A DNA stretch of 64,000 nt from an uncultured Verrucomicrobia subdivision 3 bacterium (lineage in GTDB: Bacteria; Verrucomicrobiota; Verrucomicrobiia; Limisphaerales; DASXHY01): positions 1 to 64,000 of the forward strand of contig CALBZA010000043.1 of assembly GCA_937890005.1 (NCBI GenBank), read 5' to 3'. The notes beneath the pieces are model-generated. The model was given only the letters and a program-made list of their open reading frames with translations, did not search any database and was not told the DNA's origin. Position 1 is the first letter of the stretch; each line of letters opens with the position of its first letter. The position numbers were made by a program, and so were the translations under genes. This document shows positions 43,001 through 49,985 of the stretch, in pieces.

Positions 43001-46000
43001 CACGCTGAACAACAGCTACACCGGACGAACCATTATCGCCGGTGGAACCGTGGTGGTTCCGGAACTGGATGCAGTGGGTTATCCGAGCCCGATTGGAAAT
43101 CCGCCTGCCGGCTCCACGAATCTGATTCTTGCGGGCAACAGCACACTTCGAATCACCGGCGAATCCTACACCGACCGCGGACTCACTGTCGGCACCGGAA
43201 CGAATACCATCGAGATTTCGAACGGTGGGAATCAGGTGACCATCGCCGGACAGATCGTGGGAACGGGCGCGTTGCAGAAAGCGGGGCCTGGCACATTGGC
43301 GATCACCGTTTCGAACAGTCATGCAGGAGGAACGATCATCAAGAGCGGCACCATTGCGCTCGGCAGTGTTGCGGGAAATCAATATGGCGTTGGTCCGGGT
43401 GGAGTGATTCTCGACGGCGGCCGGTTGAACCTCATCAACATTCAGGCGAGTGAGGTCTGCGCCTGGCCGATCCGTGTGCTTTCGACCGGACGCATTGATT
43501 GCGATGGACGATCGACGATGTCCGGTCCGCTCACCGGTTCAGGAACTTTGACAATATTCACGCCTTACGTGAGGACCGACTTCAGCGGCAATTGGTCCGC
43601 ATTCACCGGCCAGCTTCTGATCATCAGCGACAACGATGGCGGCGATTTCCGCTGCAACAACAGTGCGGGTTATCCGAACGCGCGAATGAATCTCGCGAAC
43701 GTCAGTTTGCAGAACCGCGTTGGCGGCATACCAACGATTCCGATCGGCGAACTTTCCGGCGATGCTGCATCGAACATTTCCGCTCCCGGCGGCAATGGCG
43801 GCATTGGCGTGAACTGGAGTGTCGGCGGTTTGAATACATCGGCGACGTTCGCTGGCAGCACCTACAACAACGTCGGGCTGATCAAAGTCGGCACCGGGAC
43901 GTGGACACTGACGGGCAATCTGAATCATACCGGCCAGACCACCGTCAACGGAGGCACGCTGGTGATCAACGGAAACGCCGGCGGCGCGACGGGAAACGTC
44001 ACGGTTGGCGCTCAGGGGACGCTGGGCGGCACTGGATTCATTCGCGGCGTCACCGTGGTGAATGGACGACTTTCTCCCGGTTCGAACGGAATCGGAACGA
44101 TCACCTTCAGCAACAACGTAACGCTCAATGGCGGAAGCTTGACGCTGATGGAAATCAACAGAGCAATCGGTTCGCGGGATCGCGTGGTGGCGGGAGGGAC
44201 CATTTCATTCGGAGGAACACTGCTTGTAACGAATCTTTCCGGAACGTTTCTGCCTGGAGATTCATTCGATCTTTTCGATGCTGCGATGTTGTCCGGCGCG
44301 TTTGCGTCCATTCAACTTCCGCCCTTGCCGGCGGGTCTCGTTTGGGACACCACCCAGTTGAACGCGAGCGGGACGATTTCGGTGATTGAAGATCCGTCGT
44401 CAGGTGGTCCTCGTGAACTTGTGTGGAAGGGGGACGGTGCTGCGAACCTTTGGGATGTCACCACCAGCGCAAACTGGCTGGCCACGAACGGTGCGGCGAC
44501 ATTTTTCAAACAGCATGACGTCGTCACGTTCAATGACGCCGGATCGAACAATGTTCCGGTGATTGTCAGCGGCGTGTTGAATCCGGCTGCATTGAATGTA
44601 AACGCCACGAAGAATTACACCTTCGCAGGCAGCGGGGTGATTGCTGGAACGAACAACCTCGTAAAATCGGGGTCCGGAACGCTCACGCTTCTCAACAGCA
44701 ACACGTTCACAGGGGAAACGATCATCAGCGGCGGAACCCTTCGAATCGATTCTGTCGCAGCTGGATTGAAGCATCGCTGGAGTTTCAACGGCAACCTGCT
44801 GGATTCCGTCGGGGGCAAGAACGCTTCGATCGTGGATGGCGGTATCAACGATGCCTTCATTGGTTCGACCGCCGTTACACTGACCGGCGGTGCGCGCGCG
44901 AGTTCGGATTACATCAATCTCGGTTCGAATCTTCTTCCGAAGGGAACCACCGCTGTGACGATCGAACTGTGGGCGAGACAGGACGCGATTCAGAATTGGT
45001 CGCGCATTTTCGATTTCGGTTCGTCCACGACGGAAAACCTGATGATGAGCTGGTCGCAGGGAACCACGCTTGCATCCGATCGTGTTGAATGGAAAGACGC
45101 GGTGACTTCGACAGTGGACAATTCGAATCAGCCTTACACGCTCGGAACGGAGTTTCACATTGCGATGGTGATCGAACCGAACGCGGGGCCAAACGGAACA
45201 ACGCGCGTCACGTGGTATCGCGCGCCATCATCATCGCCAACGCTGGGAGCGGCGCGAGGAAGCTTTAACAGCACCAACACACTGGCCGCGTTCAATGACA
45301 GCGTCTGCTGGCTCGGACGGTCGCAATACACCTCCGACAACACCGCCTCGGCGACTTACAACGAAGTGCGAATCTGGCATCGTGCGTTGTCGGCTGCTGA
45401 TCTGCAGCTGCTTCATTCGATCGGCCCGGACGCGGTTCTGAGCGGCAATCTTCCAGTTGGAACGCCAATATCAATCACGGGCAGTTCATCGGTTCTTCAG
45501 AACGCTTCCGGTCGGGTCATGGTTGCAGGACGACTGAACGGAGGTGCTGGATCGGAAGTTCGCTTAACCGCTGGAGAGCTCGTTGTTGGAACAGCAGGTT
45601 CAAATGACACGTTTGCCGGTTCCATTACGGGAACGAACAGGTTGACCAAGCTCGGCACGGGAACACTCACGTTGGCGGGAACCAACAGCTTCTCAGGTGG
45701 AACCATCGTGAGTAATGGAACGCTGACAGTTGATGGCAGCCTGGCTTCCGGCGCCACAGTCTGGAATGCAACACTCGCGGGGAGTGGAACTGTGACAGGA
45801 ACCATCGTCGCTCAATCGGGAGCAACGATCAGTCCGGGAAATGGCATCGGAACGTTGACCGCAAACAACGGTGTGATGCTCATGCCCGGCAGCGTTCTGT
45901 TGATGGAGATTGGCGGTGTGCCGTTGACCAACGACATTCTTCGGTCCGGCGTTCCGCTGACATTCGGCGGGCAGTTGATTGTGATAAACGCGGGCGGGAG

Positions 46001-47000
46001 TTCGTTGCAGGCTGGCGATCATTTCCAGCTGTTCGAAGCTCCGGACCTCAGCGGAACTTTTCAGACCCTGTCTCTGCCAGCGTTGGGAGAAAATTTGCAT
46101 TGGAATACAGATCGTCTCGGTCTGGACGGAATGCTTTGGGTACTCAGCGGCACTCCGCCGTTGTTCCAATCGACCGACATTTCTTCAACGGGAATCGTGT
46201 TCAATGGAACCGGTGGAACTCCTGGATGGGATTATGTCGTTCTCACGACCACGAACCTGTCGCTTCCACTCTCAAGCTGGACGCGCCTGCTGACGAATCA
46301 GTTCGATGCCTTGGGAAATTTCAGCGTTACGAATGCGTTTGTTCCCGGAACGCCTCAGCAATTTTTCCGGATTGAAGTAACGAGTGCCGGTGCAGAGCCC
46401 CTCTCCCTAACCCTCACCCGCGCTTCGCTGCGGGGCGAAGGAATATTTGATGGTGTGGCTGTTCGGATGCGCCCTACGTCCGTATCAGAAAATCTGCCCG
46501 CGAACATCCCGAAGCGCGTTGAGCATGAATTGAATCGCCACCGCGGCGAGCAGAAGTCCCATGATGCGCGTGATGATTTTCATGGCGATCGGGTTCAGCC
46601 AGCGCGCGCCCTGTGCGGAGATTCGAAACACCAGGTAGCTCACGAACGCCACGGCCACGATGCAGATGTAAAGTCCGATGCTGTGCCCGATCGATTGCGC
46701 CTTGCTCTGAAGAAGAATCGCGGTCGAAATCGCGCCGGGCCCGGCGAGCATTGGAATCGCGAGTGGCGTAATTGCGATGTCCTCCTTGTGCGCGCCCGCT
46801 TCCGTTTCTTCCATCGTTTCCTGCACGCGCGAACGTTGAGCGCGCAACATGTCCAGTGCGACGAGCAGGAGAACGATGCTGGCTGCAATTTGAAACGCGG
46901 GCATCGTGACGCCGAGAATTCCGAAAATCCATTTCCCGAAAATGGCGAACGCCAGAAGAACGCCGGCCATCACACAGCAGGCAAGAGCCGCCATCCGTGA
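40059..47000 (+). CDS. Giant rhamnogalacturonan lyase (PL11-like) with autotransporter-type beta repeats; 3' end extended by a repeat insertion
   Basis: 2313 codons. A signal peptide (RFLLFITALLPSFAMA) is followed by a PL11-type catalytic propeller, about residues 28-607, with calcium-binding loops VGDLDGDGEYDYVVD, VYDMDGDGRAEVLLRT and ADVNHDGIDDLI. PL11 enzymes cleave rhamnogalacturonan I of pectin. Then come about six autotransporter-associated beta-strand repeats (for example VGKGKLTLTGTNDFTGRT, LGTGTLTLAGTNSFSGGT) and a LamG-like domain (about 1568-1787, KHRWSFNGNLLDSVGGKNA). The family-type ending FFRIEV is at about residue 2107; after it the frame crosses a hairpin repeat (46397-46448) and continues ~200 codons antisense to marC with low coding character. 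The native stop was probably near 46385. Confidence 0.85.
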   Translation: MSSIRKRSVVRFLLFITALLPSFAMAQRQMEPLGRGVVAVRTGSSSAYISWRLLTSDPDDVAFNVFRSVNGGAPIKINSQPITNTTDFADSNASQSVSNAWFVQPIIVGGVAGPLSAPFGIAANSPARQYIPIPLQPVIGGAYPPYDVKFCWVGDLDGDGEYDYVVDRHSTTTANVNQYLQAYKLDGTFLWQIDMGPNSTLTSGNSTIVYEPSSSAISVGDKDNVTVYDMDGDGRAEVLLRTANGVVFGNGVTLTAGANNNVQFLSVVDGLTGAEITRATVPNPFIADGPLNSNAGILYGDGVHPYVFLSGENRVGDGAFQRIVTAWSYQNGQLTQRWSRAVPPGANESRGHQVRMADVNHDGIDDLIQIGSAFDGATGLPLYDTEIVHGDRYHVTDLDPDRPGLETYVIQQNNPTLLATALVDAGNGTLFKKWYAGGIVDVGRGDALDMDPRYRGVEVFSTQPGIFDCKGNQIPGATQPFPYLGIWWDADNQREILGASDGNGFSPIINKWNATANRSDRLYSVYSEGVHTAYGGRPAMFGDLIGDWREEFVVVANNYSEIRIYTTRIQATNRLYCLMQNPAYRIQCTAKGYYQASYPDFYLGEQMEPPAPPPNMNAKLVWRGSNGSVWDSVTANWFTNNLWFANNTAVAYSEGDSVLFDLTGSNASPITLSGILTPENVTVHSPKDYTFSGSGRLSGAMKLVKVGKGKLTLTGTNDFTGRTTVWEGPLVVNGLLAASPVTVRGGTWLDGAVGGIGSIGGGVTVHRGGSISPGDGIHPAGTLTISNGVTLVNGAVLRLDLSDDPTGVSKTNDFLRIAGNLTLTGTNFVQINLLSGSLAAGIYPLIEYSGTLSGSMNNLVLRGLDGIPALLTNSPGQIALVVKSTRPPTLLTWTGGQNGNAWNLATSSNWLNGAVKDVFVSGDTVRFNNIGTSNLTVNINESLIASNVIIDSTANYVFNGAGALIGSGGLSKSNSGTLTINTLNNSYTGRTIIAGGTVVVPELDAVGYPSPIGNPPAGSTNLILAGNSTLRITGESYTDRGLTVGTGTNTIEISNGGNQVTIAGQIVGTGALQKAGPGTLAITVSNSHAGGTIIKSGTIALGSVAGNQYGVGPGGVILDGGRLNLINIQASEVCAWPIRVLSTGRIDCDGRSTMSGPLTGSGTLTIFTPYVRTDFSGNWSAFTGQLLIISDNDGGDFRCNNSAGYPNARMNLANVSLQNRVGGIPTIPIGELSGDAASNISAPGGNGGIGVNWSVGGLNTSATFAGSTYNNVGLIKVGTGTWTLTGNLNHTGQTTVNGGTLVINGNAGGATGNVTVGAQGTLGGTGFIRGVTVVNGRLSPGSNGIGTITFSNNVTLNGGSLTLMEINRAIGSRDRVVAGGTISFGGTLLVTNLSGTFLPGDSFDLFDAAMLSGAFASIQLPPLPAGLVWDTTQLNASGTISVIEDPSSGGPRELVWKGDGAANLWDVTTSANWLATNGAATFFKQHDVVTFNDAGSNNVPVIVSGVLNPAALNVNATKNYTFAGSGVIAGTNNLVKSGSGTLTLLNSNTFTGETIISGGTLRIDSVAAGLKHRWSFNGNLLDSVGGKNASIVDGGINDAFIGSTAVTLTGGARASSDYINLGSNLLPKGTTAVTIELWARQDAIQNWSRIFDFGSSTTENLMMSWSQGTTLASDRVEWKDAVTSTVDNSNQPYTLGTEFHIAMVIEPNAGPNGTTRVTWYRAPSSSPTLGAARGSFNSTNTLAAFNDSVCWLGRSQYTSDNTASATYNEVRIWHRALSAADLQLLHSIGPDAVLSGNLPVGTPISITGSSSVLQNASGRVMVAGRLNGGAGSEVRLTAGELVVGTAGSNDTFAGSITGTNRLTKLGTGTLTLAGTNSFSGGTIVSNGTLTVDGSLASGATVWNATLAGSGTVTGTIVAQSGATISPGNGIGTLTANNGVMLMPGSVLLMEIGGVPLTNDILRSGVPLTFGGQLIVINAGGSSLQAGDHFQLFEAPDLSGTFQTLSLPALGENLHWNTDRLGLDGMLWVLSGTPPLFQSTDISSTGIVFNGTGGTPGWDYVVLTTTNLSLPLSSWTRLLTNQFDALGNFSVTNAFVPGTPQQFFRIEVTSAGAEPLSLTLTRASLRGEGIFDGVAVRMRPTSVSENLPANIPKRVEHELNRHRGEQKSHDARDDFHGDRVQPARALCGDSKHQVAHERHGHDADVKSDAVPDRLRLALKKNRGRNRAGPGEHWNREWRNCDVLLVRARFRFFHRFLHARTLSAQHVQCDEQENDAGCNLKRGHRDAENSENPFPENGERQKNAGHHTAGKSRHP
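46397..46448 (+). repeat. Dispersed hairpin repeat, copy 3 of 4, inside the lyase reading frame
   Basis: Reads gcccctctccctaaccctca, cccgcgcttcgctgcggggc, gaaggaatattt. It is the reverse orientation of the copies at 10172 and 11923. It lies at the 3' end of the giant lyase gene and is translated as EPLSLTLTRASLRGEGIF. Confidence 0.8.
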
Positions 47001-47117
47001 ACGCGCCTCCGGCGAATCCGACGGTGTCATTGCGAGAAAAGCCGGCACCGCGGCGATGGGATCGGCAATCACGAACAGCGATCCGAACGCAAGCAGCATG
47101 TATTCAAACAGGCTCAT
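46485..47117 (-). CDS. MarC family integral membrane protein
   Basis: 210 residues from the ATG at 47117. Six membrane helices: LFEYMLLAFGSLFVIADPIAA, then MAALACCVMAGVLLAFAIFG, and so on to IMGLLLAAVAIQFMLNAL. The motifs FVIADPIAAVPAFLAMT and ITPLAIPMLAGPGAISTAIL are diagnostic of MarC. Despite the name, the family has no confirmed role in antibiotic resistance. The start overlaps the stop of the ATP-grasp-like gene (ATGA) and it is the last gene of a three-gene minus-strand operon. The giant lyase frame covers most of it in antisense. Confidence 0.9.
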   Translation of the reverse strand: MSLFEYMLLAFGSLFVIADPIAAVPAFLAMTPSDSPEARSRMAALACCVMAGVLLAFAIFGKWIFGILGVTMPAFQIAASIVLLLVALDMLRAQRSRVQETMEETEAGAHKEDIAITPLAIPMLAGPGAISTAILLQSKAQSIGHSIGLYICIVAVAFVSYLVFRISAQGARWLNPIAMKIITRIMGLLLAAVAIQFMLNALRDVRGQIF

Positions 47118-48463
47118 TTCGAACACGGCGCCAGCACGGCGTCCGTCATTCCATGAATGATCTTTTTGTCCGCAGGACAGACCGTCGCCAGAACACCGCC
47201 GAGTTGAGCGCGTCCACTGTCGCCGTCGCCGGAAACGAAGTAATAGGGACAAATGCGTGCGCGTCCCTTCATCCCGACCGTTTGGCGGGAATTGAAATCA
47301 AACCACTGCGCATCGACGAGTGTGGGGCGATGAAACCGCTGCAGCACAAAGGGCGACCGTTCGAATGCATCCAGAGCCTTGTCCACCGCCATGCTCCAGT
47401 CAGCGTGGGAAAGATCGCTTCCGAGATAGACGCCGCGCGCTCCCCACGCTTCTTCCGAGAATCCTGAAACTTTCAGGATGAGTTCGCGTTCCTTTTGCGA
47501 AAGGGTCTTGAGCTGCTGCCAGTCCGTGAGGTTCAGTTCGGGAATGGCCGCATGCGGAGGAATTGGCGACGGATCGACCAGCCAGGTGTAGGGCGTCATC
47601 TGTTGCATCCGCTTCAGAAAGCCTTCGCCCAATTCCTGACGCCAGAATCCGTGCAGGTTGCGATTCCAGAGAAGCGCGAAGAGCATTTTTTCCTCAAACA
47701 CCGGCTTCGGCGGCGGTGTAAGGCGAATGCGTTTCGATGTCGCAAGTTCAAAAATCGTTTCCGCGCCGGCGACGTTCTTCAAGTCGAACAATTCAAAAAA
47801 ACGGTAAACCGCGTCGCCATCGTTGAAGTCGGTGAAGTTCGCATCATGGACTGAAAACCGCGGGCCGAGTTGTGCGGCGATCCAGTCCATTTCCGGACGA
47901 TACGTCGAGGCTTCCTTGGACACGATGATTCGCACCCGTTCCGCATTTCCAAAAATCGATTCAAATCCGCGCAGCATGCCTTCCGCGCCGCCGAGCAGCT
48001 CGGAAGCGCCGTTTGCAAGTTCCGGTTTCGAATACGTTTGATTCAGCCATGCGGTGAGTCCGATGCCGCCTGGAACGGAATCAAGCTCGGTCACGCTGAA
48101 TCCGTTTTCAGTGATCAGGAGGTCGGGCCGGATGACGCGGGGCATTTCATTTTTGAACGCGGCGGCGCGTTGAAGCTCGATGAGATGCTGCGGCTTGCCG
48201 GCATCGAGCCAGCGCGCGATCCATTCCGGTTGTTTGCCTTCGACGCTTTTTCGGTAGAGAAGATTGACTGCGCGATAGAACTGCAGCAGCACGCGTCCGA
48301 GCGATTCGATTTCCTTCGCCTTTTCCGGGCCGAGTGAAAACGGGGTGGGGGAGATGTTCCAGCCAAGTCCGGCGAAAAGGCCGCCGGGCGGAATCTGATC
48401 GCGAACGAACTGGGCTTTTGCAGCGTCTGTGGAACTGCTTTGGGCAGCGGATTCTGAATTCAC
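47114..48463 (-). CDS. Putative ATP-grasp fold protein, function unknown
   Basis: 449 residues, no signal peptide. The C-terminal part resembles a circularly permuted ATP-grasp: KERELILKVSGFSEEAWGAR (phosphate-loop-like) then GVYLGSDLSHADWSMAVDKA and SPFVLQRFHRPTLVDAQW. An earlier acidic motif, ITENGFSVTELDSVPGGIGL, fits the metal-binding end. ATP-grasp enzymes ligate carboxylates to amines or thiols. It sits between proA (15 bp upstream) and marC (4-bp overlap). Family assignment is by pattern only. Confidence 0.6.
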   Translation of the reverse strand: MNSESAAQSSSTDAAKAQFVRDQIPPGGLFAGLGWNISPTPFSLGPEKAKEIESLGRVLLQFYRAVNLLYRKSVEGKQPEWIARWLDAGKPQHLIELQRAAAFKNEMPRVIRPDLLITENGFSVTELDSVPGGIGLTAWLNQTYSKPELANGASELLGGAEGMLRGFESIFGNAERVRIIVSKEASTYRPEMDWIAAQLGPRFSVHDANFTDFNDGDAVYRFFELFDLKNVAGAETIFELATSKRIRLTPPPKPVFEEKMLFALLWNRNLHGFWRQELGEGFLKRMQQMTPYTWLVDPSPIPPHAAIPELNLTDWQQLKTLSQKERELILKVSGFSEEAWGARGVYLGSDLSHADWSMAVDKALDAFERSPFVLQRFHRPTLVDAQWFDFNSRQTVGMKGRARICPYYFVSGDGDSGRAQLGGVLATVCPADKKIIHGMTDAVLAPCSK

Positions 48464-48478
48464 AGGCGCACTTTGCCT

Positions 48479-49768
48479 CTAAGTTCGAATTTGTCCACTG
48501 CCGAGCCCGATCCATTTGTAGCTCGTCAGCTCATCGAGCCCCATCGGGCCGCGTGCGCCGATTTTGTCGGTGCTGATGCCGATCTCAGCGCCCATGCCGA
48601 ACTCCCCACCATCGGTGAACCGGGTCGAAGCGTTCCAGTAAACCGCCGCGGAATCGACTTCGTTCAGGAACTGTCGTGCGGTGTTTTCGTTTCCGGTGAC
48701 GATGCTGTCCGAATGAGCGGATCCGTAGTGATTGATGTGATCGATGGCAGTGCGGACCCCATCCACGATCCGAACGTTCAAAATGTAATCGTTGAACTCG
48801 GTGTAGAAATCCTGTTCGGTCGCCGCCTTGAGCTTTGCGCCGAGGTGCGATTGTTGCGAAGGCTCCAGCAGGCGAAATGCGCGTTCGTCTCCGCGAAGTT
48901 CCACGTGCTTGTCCCAGAGGCTTGCGGCCATCTTCGGCAGAAAACGATTCGCAATGGTTGCATCGACCAGCAGTGTTTCCGCGGCGTTACAGACGCCGGG
49001 CCGTTGAACCTTCGCGTTCATCACAATCTCTTCCGCCATTTTCAGGTCGGCCTCGGCATCGACATAGACGTGGCAGACGCCCTTGTAATGTTTGATCACC
49101 GGAACCTTCGAGCAATCGGTCACAGCGCGGATGAGGCTCTCGCCGCCGCGGGGCATGCAGAGATCGACATATTGTGTGAGCGAAAGCAGAACCGGGATCG
49201 CTTCCCGATCGGTCGTCGGCACCACCTGAATGGCGTGTTCCGGAAACGAGCCGAGTGTCTTGCGACCGGCTTCGATCATCACCTTCGCGATCAACTGATT
49301 TGAATTCAGCGCTTCCTTGCCGCCGCGAAGTATCGTTGCGTTGCCGGATTTGAAGCAAAGGCTGGCGGCGTCGGCGGTCACGTTCGGGCGCGATTCGTAA
49401 ATGATGACCACAACGCCGATTGGGGTGCTGATCTTCTGGAGCTTGAGTCCGTTTGGACGGGTGCGTTCGTCCAGGATTCGTCCAACCGGATCGGGCAGGG
49501 CGGCAACTTCGCGCAAACCTTTGGCCATGCCGGCGATTCGTTTGTCGTCGAGTTTGAGACGGTCGAGCATCGCGGAAGAGAGGCCCAGATTGGCGCCGGC
49601 CTGCATGTCGATTGCGTTGGCTTCCTTGAGGGCGGCACCGGCGGATTCGAGCGCGTCGGCCATCGTCAGCAGGCAACGATTCTTTTCTTCCGAAGTCAGC
49701 TTCGCGAGCTCGCGCGATGCGTCCTTGGCCTGGCGGGCCAGTTCGGACATTTGCTCGTTGAGAGTCAT
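48479..49768 (-). CDS. proA: Glutamate-5-semialdehyde dehydrogenase (gamma-glutamyl phosphate reductase)
   Basis: 429 residues. An aldehyde dehydrogenase-fold protein with the ProA motifs RPNGLKLQKISTPIGVV, VIIYESRPNVTADAASLCFK, and PRGGESLIRAVTDC. The catalytic cysteine is C260 in QRPGVCNAAETLLV. It reduces gamma-glutamyl phosphate to glutamate-5-semialdehyde, the second step of proline synthesis. proB is not in the window. First gene of the operon proA, ATP-grasp-like gene, marC. Confidence 0.95.
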   Translation of the reverse strand: MTLNEQMSELARQAKDASRELAKLTSEEKNRCLLTMADALESAGAALKEANAIDMQAGANLGLSSAMLDRLKLDDKRIAGMAKGLREVAALPDPVGRILDERTRPNGLKLQKISTPIGVVVIIYESRPNVTADAASLCFKSGNATILRGGKEALNSNQLIAKVMIEAGRKTLGSFPEHAIQVVPTTDREAIPVLLSLTQYVDLCMPRGGESLIRAVTDCSKVPVIKHYKGVCHVYVDAEADLKMAEEIVMNAKVQRPGVCNAAETLLVDATIANRFLPKMAASLWDKHVELRGDERAFRLLEPSQQSHLGAKLKAATEQDFYTEFNDYILNVRIVDGVRTAIDHINHYGSAHSDSIVTGNENTARQFLNEVDSAAVYWNASTRFTDGGEFGMGAEIGISTDKIGARGPMGLDELTSYKWIGLGSGQIRT

Positions 49769-49816
49769 GTCGCCAAAAGTAAGCGAAAGCTCGGGGGAGA
49801 AAAGCGGAAATCTGTA

Positions 49817-49869
49817 CCCCTCTCCCTAACCCTCTCCCCGCGCTTCGCTGCGGGGAGAGGGAACATTTT
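49817..49869 (+). repeat. Dispersed hairpin repeat, copy 4 of 4 (best stem)
   Basis: Reads cccctctccctaaccctctc, cccgcgcttcgctgcgggga, gagggaacattt. The stem ccctctccccgc/gcggggagaggg is perfect around a cgcttcgct-type loop. It lies in the proA upstream region, between divergent proA and the CPA2 antiporter. Confidence 0.85.
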
Positions 49870-49985
49870 AGGGAGCGAGTGGGCAGTTGCGCCACGACAG
49901 GCATGGGGCTTGGGGGTTCAGACGTGAGGTGATTCGAGAATCCGGAAGGATTTCTACTTGCTGCATGGTGCGCGCCTGAATCCTA

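Noticed and set aside
46474..46932. 152-codon minus-strand ORF over marC
   Set aside because: Another frame of the marC gene, whose six-helix product is clear in the accepted frame.
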